A stretch of 31,274 bases of DNA from a virus. A program made the position numbers and the translations under genes. This document shows, one piece after another, positions 14,950 through 22,004 of this stretch (position 1 is its first letter; every line of letters starts with the position of its first letter). The notes beneath the pieces are model-generated. The model saw nothing but the letters and a program-made list of their open reading frames with translations, was not told where the DNA came from and searched no databases. The stretch covers positions 1 through 31,274 of IMG/VR virus record IMGVR_UViG_3300020442_000805; one strand, 5' to 3'.

Positions 14950-14978
14950 ATTATATTTAGGTTTTGGCGAAAAGTCAA
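14950..14978 (-). promoter_or_regulatory. Sigma70 promoter for the clamp-dpdA operon
   Basis: TTGACT (14973-14978), 17 bp, TATAAT (14950-14955), with one mismatch in total. It lies in the 61-nt gap between the exonuclease and clamp genes. The leader is short and carries AAGGAG before the clamp ATG at 14929. It should also drive dpdA and the genes below. Confidence 0.85.
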
Positions 14979-14990
14979 TGACTAATTCTA

Positions 14991-15530
14991 TCATCTTTTC
15001 TTCACTCCAAAATTTTTATATGCTTTTTGAACTGACTTTGCCTGGAAATAACAATCAGCAAGTGCATTGTGTAGATCCATTTGGACATCTTTTCTTGGGT
15101 CTTTTGGTAACATATTAAACAGTGTTCGTGAATCACGTATCTGCCAATAGTTCCAAGGCACAGGTTGTCCTAATTGTGCATATAAATTTTGTAGTATTGC
15201 GTAGTCAAACAATGGACCTTGACACCAAAGTTCATCTAAACCAACGCAAAATTTGTTTAGTTTTTTTATAAAATCTAATAATGTGGTTCGGTCTTCATCA
15301 CCTAATGCTTCTTCTCTTATTTTTGCATCTTGTTTACCCCACCATTCTAAAGTGTTGTCATCTATATGACGATCAAGTTCACTTTGTTCATCCACGTTCA
15401 AACGCAAATATAATCCTGAATGTGGCTCTTCGTTTGTGTAAGGATCAAACTTGATGGCACCCACAGTCAATATTGTAGCATCAGGTCTGGTGCTCAATGT
15501 TTCTAAGTCTATCATTCCGTGTGTTGCCAT
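14991..15530 (-). CDS. DEDD-type 3'-5' exonuclease, DexA-like
   Basis: The four acidic residues of the DnaQ/RNase T superfamily are seen: D8 and E10 (MIDLET), D109 (GPLFDYAIL), and H154 with D159 (LHNALAD), giving the DEDDh form. At 179 residues it is a single domain. T4 DexA and the Rv2179c-type exoribonucleases are the nearest families I can name. The ATG directly follows the DNA polymerase stop codon, so it is coexpressed with replication proteins. Likely tasks are nucleolytic trimming or degrading host nucleic acid. Confidence 0.88.
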   Translation of the reverse strand: MATHGMIDLETLSTRPDATILTVGAIKFDPYTNEEPHSGLYLRLNVDEQSELDRHIDDNTLEWWGKQDAKIREEALGDEDRTTLLDFIKKLNKFCVGLDELWCQGPLFDYAILQNLYAQLGQPVPWNYWQIRDSRTLFNMLPKDPRKDVQMDLHNALADCYFQAKSVQKAYKNFGVKKR

Positions 15531-18203
15531 CTATCCTCCGAAATCAAATAAGTTGTTAAATGTGTTTTTACTTTCAGTTGACTTGATATCCCAACCAAGT
15601 ACGCCTAACAGGTTGCCAAGTTTGTTATCAATCAATGTGCTTTCCATAGCATCATTATCAAATGGCAGTTCTTTAAACCAGTTAGGAATATGCATTTCAT
15701 CTGTTGGATAAGCCACAGATGTAAAGTCTAGTGGATTCTTTTTAAGTTTACACACAATTACTTTCATACCGTCCATGATTTCCATAGAGTATTTGTCGCT
15801 GTGCATTCTTTTTAAGTTGTTCCAATTAATACTTGCTCTCACGTGTCCTGGCATATTTGCTTTGCCTTGACGTGCTTCTTTCTTCGCATACTCTTGAATA
15901 TTGTTTGCTCTACGTGGAGATCCTTTCTCCCAACCTGGTCTTTGTTTGAATTCATTTCTAAATTGACTGATTCTATCCAATACTTCATCTTCAGTTTTCC
16001 TTGTAAGCACCATCAATAATAATTCATTTAAAAAATCCTGTATAAACACAGGAGTATCTGATCTCTTTAGATCAAGACCCATTGCTTTTATTTTGCCTGG
16101 TTTATCGCCTTCATCCTGTCTATAACCTTCTAGATCATATATTAATATAGCATATCTTTTCTTTGTGATAAACAATCCTGTTTCAGCAACAGATTCTCTA
16201 CCTGCTTGAATTACTTCTGCTCTTGATTTTAAACAATGAAATGCTTGTCCCATAAACTTTTTAAAACTGCCATTTACTTCTTCACACACTTGGTCATACA
16301 GTTTCACAACACTTTCTTTGGTCCAAGGAATTTGTCCTGCTTGTATTTCTTTTTTCAATACTTCATATGCAGAGAAGTATGCCGAATCTGTATCACCATA
16401 TATTATTGCTTTACCAACATGGTTGTAATCACCTGTGATAACTTCATTAATTTTTGCCGCCATGTGTTTACTAATCTGTCTACCTGATAGTGTTGTTGAT
16501 TGTCCAATACGTTTATCAAAAAATCTACATCCTGGATTTAATATTGCACCATATAAACTGTTCAAGTTAATCTTCTTAACAAGTTGTCTTTTATCCCAAA
16601 ATTCTATTTCTGCATCGTTATTTGCCTCTTTGGCTTTCTTCAACATACCTTGCATTTCTTTTCTTTCTTTATACCAACGTGCAAGTAGTCCTGGTATGAC
16701 TCCTTCAAACTCACTTGTAAAAATTGTGCCATTGGCACTCATCATCATAGGATTATTGCTGTCGAATACCATCTTGTAAATTTCAGCACCACTCATTACC
16801 TCTGATTTGCCATCTTCCCAATCAACGTGAATTGAAATGTCTTTTCGTTGTTGCATTACTGCATCATATTCTAGTGAACCAAAATGATTTTCCCAAGCAC
16901 CAGCAAATGATTTCTTTTGTAGAGTCATTTGTTCTTCAATGTATTCATCAGTATGACTAGGTCTTAACTGTCCCATCACACACTCAGGAGCCATGTTTAA
17001 TGCTCTAATTACTGAAGGATACAGTGAATTGATATCCATTGATCCTATCCAGTTGTGCAATCCTTTTCGTGGATATGCCACATAGGCACCAGCCGCCGCT
17101 GTGTTTTCTCCTACATCTCTTTTAGGTCTATTTGGAACTTGCACACCTCGTCTGTGTGCTTCATTTATAATTGCTTGTTCTGTTACTGCAACTGCACCTA
17201 GTGTTGTTTGTAATAACACTGTGTTTGCGTGTGCTAATTCATTTGTTAATGAAATGAATCTAAGTTTTCTATCTAGTTTGTCAATAAGTCTTGTATCTTG
17301 TCTGTTGTATTCTATGAAAGTTCTAAAGTCTTGATTGTATAATTGATCCAGACTGCCTTCATACACAGTTTTCTTTTCTCCTAGTTCATGTTCGCCAATA
17401 GCATCTAATCTATAACTGTGTCGTTCTTCATATGTGTATTTTCTATAAAGTTCCAATGAATCCAAATGCACTCTACCAACTAGGTCATAAGTTTCTTGTT
17501 CACGACCAAATCTTTCAAATACTCTTTTCTTAGGCAGTTGTTTCCATAAACATAGTTTTCTTGTGTCATCTTTGCTCAATATTTTTTGAATTCTGTTTAT
17601 TACGTATGGAATATCATAACCTTCTGAGTTCCAACCACTCAACACATCAGCATCTTGAATTATATCTAAAAATGCTAATAACATTTCACCTTCATCTTTG
17701 TAAAGATACAAATTGTCTATGCCTTTTGTAATTTCTTTTGCTTCTTCTATACTCATTGTTTTTGGTGGAATAGCAAACGTCACCAATGAATCCATCCATT
17801 GCAACGCAACAGATATCGCTGTGATTGGCATAAATGGATCACTTGGAGTACTGAATCCTTTTTCTGGATCAAAGTCAGCCTCAATATCAAAGAATGCAAT
17901 TTTTAAATCAGGCGAATCTGCATTAAGATAATTTTCACTCAAGCATTGAAATATAGGATTGATGTCTGATTCAAATAATTGTTTGTTTCTGTTTATTGCT
18001 AATTCTTTGTGAAAGTCTTTTGTTGTTTTAGATATCACTCTGTTGAGTGTTTTTCCAGTTGTACTTTTATATTTTCCTCTTGGATCTTCATAATAGAATG
18101 TGTACTTGATGGGATATTCTTTAAAAACTCTTTCACCATTTTGACGTTCAACAACTCTTATAATGTCTGCTCCTCTATCAAAATAGCCGTCTATATAACT
18201 CAT
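15531..18203 (-). CDS. Family-B replicative DNA polymerase, gp43-like
   Basis: The protein is T4-type at 890 residues. The proofreading domain has D106/E108 (FFDIEAD), D197 (GYDIPY) and D303 (YNRQDT). The polymerase domain has D390 (MDINSLYPS), the fingers motif KKINLNSLYGA (543-553) and YGDTDS (602-607). The last residues (NTFNNLFDF near the end) match the clamp-binding tail known from RB69 gp43. A promoter at 18285-18313 gives a leader of about 75 nt that carries two copies of a 14-nt repeat just upstream of the AGGAG site, a possible translational operator as in T4 gene 43. Confidence 0.97.
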   Translation of the reverse strand: MSYIDGYFDRGADIIRVVERQNGERVFKEYPIKYTFYYEDPRGKYKSTTGKTLNRVISKTTKDFHKELAINRNKQLFESDINPIFQCLSENYLNADSPDLKIAFFDIEADFDPEKGFSTPSDPFMPITAISVALQWMDSLVTFAIPPKTMSIEEAKEITKGIDNLYLYKDEGEMLLAFLDIIQDADVLSGWNSEGYDIPYVINRIQKILSKDDTRKLCLWKQLPKKRVFERFGREQETYDLVGRVHLDSLELYRKYTYEERHSYRLDAIGEHELGEKKTVYEGSLDQLYNQDFRTFIEYNRQDTRLIDKLDRKLRFISLTNELAHANTVLLQTTLGAVAVTEQAIINEAHRRGVQVPNRPKRDVGENTAAAGAYVAYPRKGLHNWIGSMDINSLYPSVIRALNMAPECVMGQLRPSHTDEYIEEQMTLQKKSFAGAWENHFGSLEYDAVMQQRKDISIHVDWEDGKSEVMSGAEIYKMVFDSNNPMMMSANGTIFTSEFEGVIPGLLARWYKERKEMQGMLKKAKEANNDAEIEFWDKRQLVKKINLNSLYGAILNPGCRFFDKRIGQSTTLSGRQISKHMAAKINEVITGDYNHVGKAIIYGDTDSAYFSAYEVLKKEIQAGQIPWTKESVVKLYDQVCEEVNGSFKKFMGQAFHCLKSRAEVIQAGRESVAETGLFITKKRYAILIYDLEGYRQDEGDKPGKIKAMGLDLKRSDTPVFIQDFLNELLLMVLTRKTEDEVLDRISQFRNEFKQRPGWEKGSPRRANNIQEYAKKEARQGKANMPGHVRASINWNNLKRMHSDKYSMEIMDGMKVIVCKLKKNPLDFTSVAYPTDEMHIPNWFKELPFDNDAMESTLIDNKLGNLLGVLGWDIKSTESKNTFNNLFDFGG

Positions 18204-18217
18204 TTATTCTCCTAATG

Positions 18218-18231
18218 TCATTTGTGGCTGA
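18218..18231 (-). repeat. Leader repeat, copy 2 (near the polymerase ribosome site)
   Basis: The minus strand reads TCAGCCACAAATGA. It is the second of two 14-nt direct repeats, with one mismatch between copies and a period of 28 nt. It ends just upstream of the AGGAG of the DNA polymerase gene, where a bound protein would block ribosomes. Confidence 0.75.
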
Positions 18232-18245
18232 CACATACCAAATAA

Positions 18246-18259
18246 TCACTTGTGGCTGA
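18246..18259 (-). repeat. Leader repeat, copy 1 in the polymerase 5' region
   Basis: The minus strand reads TCAGCCACAAGTGA. It lies in the 62-nt gap between the small membrane protein and the DNA polymerase, inside the transcript predicted from the promoter at 18285-18313. Both copies share the GCCACAA core. Two copies on about the same face of the helix (28 nt is close to three turns of RNA or DNA) suit a dimeric or cooperative binder. Confidence 0.75.
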
Positions 18260-18265
18260 TTGGGC

Positions 18266-18499
18266 CTAACGCAAATAATATAACAGTATACCGCCTATTC
18301 CGGTAATTGTCAATACTGCATTTGTAGTTATCAGTGCTGGTTCTTTCCAAATCACTGAAACGATTAACCAAACTATTCCTCCCATTGCTAAAAGCATAGG
18401 TCCTATTGGATATAAATGGGGGAAACCTGCATTAACGAATGTTCCTACAATCAAAGTGAATGTAGCAATCCATTTTAAAATCTGATCAGTCTTTTTCAT
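18266..18499 (-). CDS. Small membrane protein, 77 aa, DUF6552-like
   Basis: There are three hydrophobic segments (ILKWIATFTLIVGTFVNAGF, MLLAMGGIVWLIVSVIW and TTNAVLTITGIGGILLYYL) with short charged ends, so it is an inner-membrane protein. The pattern is like small phage membrane proteins of the DUF6552 or PnuC-like kind. I use the ATG at 18499, since the longer frame begins with TTG. It overlaps the end of GMP reductase, and the polymerase promoter lies inside its 3' end. Function unknown. Confidence 0.65.
   Translation of the reverse strand: MKKTDQILKWIATFTLIVGTFVNAGFPHLYPIGPMLLAMGGIVWLIVSVIWKEPALITTNAVLTITGIGGILLYYLR
18285..18313 (-). promoter_or_regulatory. Sigma70 promoter for the DNA polymerase
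   Basis: TTGACA (18308-18313), 17 bp, TATACT (18285-18290), one mismatch. It lies inside the last codons of the small membrane protein gene. The transcript would start near 18278 and carry a leader of about 75 nt with the two 14-nt repeats before the polymerase ATG at 18203. Confidence 0.75.
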
Positions 18500-19538
18500 A
18501 TCTATCAAATACTCTGTTGATTACATTGTTAACTCTCACAAAGTGAGCCGCCTTAGGCATATCTTTTATTCTTCTTGCTCCAATGTAAGTGCAAGTGCTT
18601 CTTACTCCACCTAAAATTTGTTCAACAGTGTCTTTGACTGGGCCTTTATCATTCAATGTAACTGTTTTGCCTTCTACGCCTCTGTATCCGTCTTTTCTTT
18701 GTCCGTGTGTGTTTAGTGCTGTTTGTGATGCCATTCCATAAAAAACTCTTTTGCCGTCTTGTAATTCTAATTCTGATTCATCATGTCCTGCTAACATACC
18801 GCCAAGCATTACAAAATGTGCTCCGCCACCTAATGCTTTTGCAACGTCTCCTGGTTGTGTACAACCTCCGTCAGCAATGATATGTCCACCAACGCCGTTA
18901 GCCGCATCTGAACATTCCATTATTGCTGAAAACTGAGGAACACCTACTCCTGTTTGTGTTCTTGTGGTACACACACTACCTGGACCAATTCCAACTTTTA
19001 CTATGTCAGCACCTTTTATAATCAATTCTTCTGTCATATTAGGCGTGACTACATTTCCAGCAATAATAACTTTTTCTGGATATTCTGTTCTAATTTTTGT
19101 AACAAAGTCTACAAATGATTCATGATATGCATTTGCAACATCAATTGTAATACAAGGTATATCTGGAAATGCTGACATCACTTGTTTCAGTGTTTGATAG
19201 TCTTTTGCATCTTTATCCCATATAGCACCAGTACCTACACAGGCAGAAACATATTTGAATTTCAATCCTGTGCCTGCGGCTTGTTTCCAATCATCTAGTG
19301 TATAATGCTTTCTAATCACTGTAAGCATTTTGTATTCTTGCAATACTCTTGCCATTGAAAATGTACCAACACCATCCATATTACTTGCCATTATAGGCAC
19401 GTAAGATAATTCTTTACCACTATTTCTGAATTTAAATTTCCTTAATATATCAACATCTCTTCTAGAACTTAATGTTGATCTTTTAGGATGTAATAAAACG
19501 TCTGAATAATCTAAATGTATGTTGTAATCAATTCTCAT
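18486..19538 (-). CDS. guaC: GMP reductase
   Basis: GuaC reduces GMP to IMP and ammonia with NADPH. The sequence follows E. coli GuaC closely: PKRSTLSSRRDVD near residues 18-30, GNVVTPNMTEELI (161-173), the catalytic GIGPGSVC-TTR loop with C190, then TGVGVPQFSA and ADGGCTQPGDVAKALGGG. The region after the cysteine (TRTQTGVG) is the GMP reductase version rather than IMP dehydrogenase, and there is no CBS insertion. Length 350 aa matches. It overlaps a small HAD gene by 11 nt. Its job may be to drain guanine nucleotides into IMP, including those recovered from DNA base exchange. Confidence 0.93.
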   Translation of the reverse strand: MRIDYNIHLDYSDVLLHPKRSTLSSRRDVDILRKFKFRNSGKELSYVPIMASNMDGVGTFSMARVLQEYKMLTVIRKHYTLDDWKQAAGTGLKFKYVSACVGTGAIWDKDAKDYQTLKQVMSAFPDIPCITIDVANAYHESFVDFVTKIRTEYPEKVIIAGNVVTPNMTEELIIKGADIVKVGIGPGSVCTTRTQTGVGVPQFSAIMECSDAANGVGGHIIADGGCTQPGDVAKALGGGAHFVMLGGMLAGHDESELELQDGKRVFYGMASQTALNTHGQRKDGYRGVEGKTVTLNDKGPVKDTVEQILGGVRSTCTYIGARRIKDMPKAAHFVRVNNVINRVFDRYEKD

Positions 19539-19827
19539 TAAAAAAGTCCTTTATGTTTACTGCTCTATCATCAACCCAAACATCATATACAGGCTTCTTC
19601 ATCTGAATGGAAGTAAATTTAACCCCCCATTCAGAAAGTTGTTTGTGTGTAAGTTCAGTCCAATCTAGACCTGAATTACCACCTCTTGCTGTCCAGTAAT
19701 GAATTTCGTTGCCTTCATCAAACAATTTGTTTAATTGTGCAATACGATCAGTATCTGGTTTGCTTTGCTCGTAATTGCTGTTTTCGTTGTAACAAATTGT
19801 GTTGTCAATGTCGACAATATATTTCAT
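19528..19827 (-). CDS. Small HAD-superfamily phosphatase, 99 aa
   Basis: A minimal HAD fold: D6 and D8 (VDIDNTIC) are the nucleophile and acid, TARGG (about 46-50) is motif II, and KKPVYDVWVDDRA (about 77-89) has the lysine of motif III and the acidic motif IV. There is no cap domain, so large substrates such as a nucleotide, sugar phosphate or polymer end are possible. It starts at a TAATG overlap with the DsbA-like gene and overlaps guaC. Confidence 0.85.
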   Translation of the reverse strand: MKYIVDIDNTICYNENSNYEQSKPDTDRIAQLNKLFDEGNEIHYWTARGGNSGLDWTELTHKQLSEWGVKFTSIQMKKPVYDVWVDDRAVNIKDFFNEN

Positions 19828-20087
19828 TACTTGTCTTTACCAACTGCAATAATCAAGTTTTCTAATGAATCGAATTCGTCAGAATACTTGTGCCATTCAC
19901 CTTTGTGTGCAATCTTTATTGCCTTGTTGATCAAAGAAGGTTTTATTTCTAACTCTTCAGCCACTGCTTTCACAGTGTCTTTTAGTCCAGCACTTAAATC
20001 TTCTACTTCAGAAAGCACCGTTGCACCTTCATCAATTATTTTTTTAAGTTTTGCTTGTTCTTCTGGACCGTATGTTCTACCTGACAT
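19827..20087 (-). CDS. dsbA: DsbA-like double-stranded DNA-binding protein
   Basis: At 86 residues this matches the size of T4 DsbA, a dsDNA-binding helper of late transcription, and its helix-turn-helix-like run (LKDTVKAVAEELEIKPSLINKAIKIAHKG) resembles versions in marine T4-like phages. The N-terminal helix (EEQAKLKKIIDEGATVL) is charged. A clear AAGGAG site precedes it. This DsbA is not the periplasmic thiol oxidoreductase of the same name. The late promoter elements elsewhere in the window fit its presence. Confidence 0.65.
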   Translation of the reverse strand: MSGRTYGPEEQAKLKKIIDEGATVLSEVEDLSAGLKDTVKAVAEELEIKPSLINKAIKIAHKGEWHKYSDEFDSLENLIIAVGKDK

Positions 20088-20088
20088 A

Positions 20089-20685
20089 TTATTCTCCTTT
20101 GTTGTGATCTATTCCTGAGTAGTCACCATAGTTTCCCATAGCATACTCTTCTTTTAAATAATTAACCATATTTTCAGGAGTAGAAGCAATATATGGATCG
20201 TCATCAGTACCTTCGTTATTGATACCTGGTTCCTGCCACCATCGTTCTACAACGCCGTCGTTTACAACTGCCATGTATCTCCAACTTCTGTTTCCAAAAC
20301 CTAAATGGTTTTTACCAATCAGCATACCCATAAATCTTGTGAAGTTTCCAGAACCATCTGGAATCATTTTAACATTTTGTATATTCATGTGACTTGCCCA
20401 TGCATTCATTACAAATGAATCATTTACTGACACACAATAGATTTCATCTATGCCCATATTCTTAATTTTGTTATATTCTTTTTCGAAACCTGGAAGTTGT
20501 TGTGATGAACAAGTTGGAGTAAATGCTCCTGGTAGGCTGAATATTACCACTCTTTTACCTTTAAAATATGAATCTGTTGTTGCATTGTGCCATTCACCAC
20601 CAATTGCACAACCGCCATCTGTCTCAACAGCATCGCCTGTTCTGACTCTGAAAGTTACTTTTGGAATTTTAAATCCTTTAATCAT
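20089..20685 (-). CDS. Peroxiredoxin (Prx5/AhpC-TSA type)
   Basis: The peroxidatic cysteine is C59 in SLPGAFTPTCSSQQLPGFE, the Prx5 signature, with the supporting Thr two residues before it. A later C84 (IYCVSV) is unlikely to be the resolving cysteine. At 198 residues it is longer than bacterial Prx5 (about 160), with an extra tail after DPYIASTPENMVNYLKEEY. It reduces peroxides and needs a host thiol donor. Its own strong promoter (20721-20749) means it is made early, perhaps to limit oxidative damage during infection. Confidence 0.93.
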   Translation of the reverse strand: MIKGFKIPKVTFRVRTGDAVETDGGCAIGGEWHNATTDSYFKGKRVVIFSLPGAFTPTCSSQQLPGFEKEYNKIKNMGIDEIYCVSVNDSFVMNAWASHMNIQNVKMIPDGSGNFTRFMGMLIGKNHLGFGNRSWRYMAVVNDGVVERWWQEPGINNEGTDDDPYIASTPENMVNYLKEEYAMGNYGDYSGIDHNKGE

Positions 20686-20720
20686 TTTGTTTTTTACCTG
20701 TGTTAAAATTAATATATGTG

Positions 20721-20749
20721 ATTATACTTAATTTTTACAGTAAAGTCAA
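20721..20749 (-). promoter_or_regulatory. Sigma70 promoter for the peroxiredoxin operon
   Basis: TTGACT (20744-20749), 17 bp, TATAAT (20721-20726), one mismatch. It lies in the 67-nt gap between the 217-residue late gene and the peroxiredoxin gene, with a short AT-rich leader before the ATG at 20685. It should also drive dsbA, the HAD gene and guaC. Confidence 0.87.
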
Positions 20750-20752
20750 TGA

Positions 20753-21406
20753 TTATTTTTTGAGTGGACTTTCTTTTTCTTCGTAGAAGTAATCGTTTGA
20801 ATCACCAAAAGTTACACTGCTTTCGTTTTCACAGAAGAACTCTCTAGTGCTAACTTGGAAGTCTGGTCTTTTTAGTTCTGATGGAGTAAGTGATTGTTCA
20901 TACCAAAGCATTCTATTGTTTGGTTGTGCAAAGTATTGTCCGTTTTCTAATCTACCAAAATTGTGTTGTTTGTGTTCGCTAGGCACTTCAGAAACTCCTG
21001 TGTTTACAGAGTTAGGGTCACCGTGACAAGCATCTACTGTGAATAGATATTCACCTTTCATTCTGCCACCACCTTTTAACATTATTTCAACGTCACAATT
21101 TTTAAGCATAGATTTTGTCCATACTTGTATATTGGAACTGAATGAGTCCCAAAGTTCTAGTGTGCTGAGTGGTAATTGTTCTTCTTCTTTGATGTTTGTT
21201 TTCCAAACAAATGCGGATAAAGGAAACTTATCGAAACAAGCACCATACTCTGGTAGATATGCTTCGAACATTAAGGCCCTGCCTTGCACTGATTTTACAG
21301 CAATGATTACTGCTTCTACAAATTCGCCGTGGCCTCTTTCAAGGTCGTGTAAGTATTCTTTACGAACCCAACATTTTGTATATGGAATATTTGCAACAAA
21401 ATTCAA
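20753..21406 (-). CDS. Conserved late phage protein, 217 aa, TTG start
   Basis: No known function, but the sequence (for example EHKQHNFGRLENGQYFAQ and PNNRMLWYEQSLTP, about 144-175) has the look of a conserved marine T4-like phage protein. It is beta-rich, with no membrane segments. The start is a TTG at 21406, decided by a strong GGGGAGG site 7 nt upstream; no in-frame ATG fits that site. A late element (ATAAATAC at 21436-21443) lies 30 nt upstream, so it is probably a virion or assembly protein. Confidence 0.8.
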   Translation of the reverse strand: MNFVANIPYTKCWVRKEYLHDLERGHGEFVEAVIIAVKSVQGRALMFEAYLPEYGACFDKFPLSAFVWKTNIKEEEQLPLSTLELWDSFSSNIQVWTKSMLKNCDVEIMLKGGGRMKGEYLFTVDACHGDPNSVNTGVSEVPSEHKQHNFGRLENGQYFAQPNNRMLWYEQSLTPSELKRPDFQVSTREFFCENESSVTFGDSNDYFYEEKESPLKK

Positions 21407-21435
21407 GACACAACCTCCCCCTTGTTAATATAGAA

Positions 21436-21443
21436 GTATTTAT
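21436..21443 (-). promoter_or_regulatory. T4-type late promoter element
   Basis: The minus strand reads AATAAATACTTCTATATTAA. The core ATAAATAC is shared with the other late elements and lies 30 nt before the TTG start of the 217-residue gene, with the GGGGAGG ribosome site between. Confidence 0.6.
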
Positions 21444-21465
21444 TTAAAATTGTATCTTGTAGTGT

Positions 21466-21603
21466 TTAAATTGTCTTATGACAGTTTCTGATAGTCCATC
21501 CATAAAAGTTTACTTTACTAGCAACTTTCATGTAGAACCTTGTAACGTCCTTTTTGACTGGCATCAAGTAAGGAACATTTCTTTGTCTATTTCTTTTGAT
21601 CAT
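21466..21603 (-). CDS. Small basic protein, 45 aa
   Basis: The ATG overlaps the stop of the DUF5872-like gene as TAATG, and the frame stays open for 45 codons until just before the late element. The product is strongly basic (MIKRNRQRNVPYL, then many Lys and Arg). No similarity is recognised. The coupling and the basic nature match its small late neighbours, but the gene is short and could be chance. Confidence 0.5.
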   Translation of the reverse strand: MIKRNRQRNVPYLMPVKKDVTRFYMKVASKVNFYGWTIRNCHKTI

Positions 21604-22004
21604 TATTTTTTCTTTTTGGTGTTGACGTTTATTGCTTTGCCACGTCTGTTTGGATTTGGATCTTTTCTACGTTTTCTACGAGCCGCAGATGCTCTGCCTT
21701 TTTTGCCTAATGCGTATGCTTTTTTGGCAGGCAAACACTTAGGCTTACCTTCGCCTTTTGATTTGCCTCCACATGATCCTCTGATTTTACCACCAGGTCC
21801 CATGCGTACCCATTTGTCTTTGAACCATTTTTTAAGATTTTCGTCTAGGGATTCGTCTAGTATTAAGTTGTGACAGTTAACACAGAAGTCAATGTGTTCT
21901 CTTTTAACACAGTTGGGTACACGTTTTCCGAACATGGTCTTCATGCCCTTCTTCTCGTAGCCTTTCCAACAACGTGTTCCTTCTAGGATTTCGTTTACCT
22001 TCAT
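21603..22004 (-). CDS. Basic Cys-containing late protein, DUF5872-like
   Basis: After the first residues MKVNEILEG there are two modules. CWKGYEKKGMKTMFGKRVPNC (about 12-33) has paired cysteines, and a basic C-terminal domain (WVRMGPGGKIRGSCGG, then KPKCLPAKKAYALGKKGRA) resembles DUF5872 of marine phages. The last 40 residues are almost all Lys, Arg and Pro. The N-terminal peptide resembles the T4 capsid-targeting sequence, with ILE|G fitting the prohead protease site. It overlaps the 494-residue gene by 1 nt. A DNA-binding internal head protein is the best guess. Confidence 0.8.
   Translation of the reverse strand: MKVNEILEGTRCWKGYEKKGMKTMFGKRVPNCVKREHIDFCVNCHNLILDESLDENLKKWFKDKWVRMGPGGKIRGSCGGKSKGEGKPKCLPAKKAYALGKKGRASAARRKRRKDPNPNRRGKAINVNTKKKK

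Noticed and set aside
18486-19538. GMP reductase read as IMP dehydrogenase
   Set aside because: The loop after the catalytic cysteine (TRTQTGVG), the length and the absence of CBS domains match GMP reductase.
21478-21873. Plus-strand open frame of 131 codons over the DUF5872-like gene
   Set aside because: It is antisense to a recognised family protein and to the TAATG-linked 45-residue gene, with no promoter or ribosome site.
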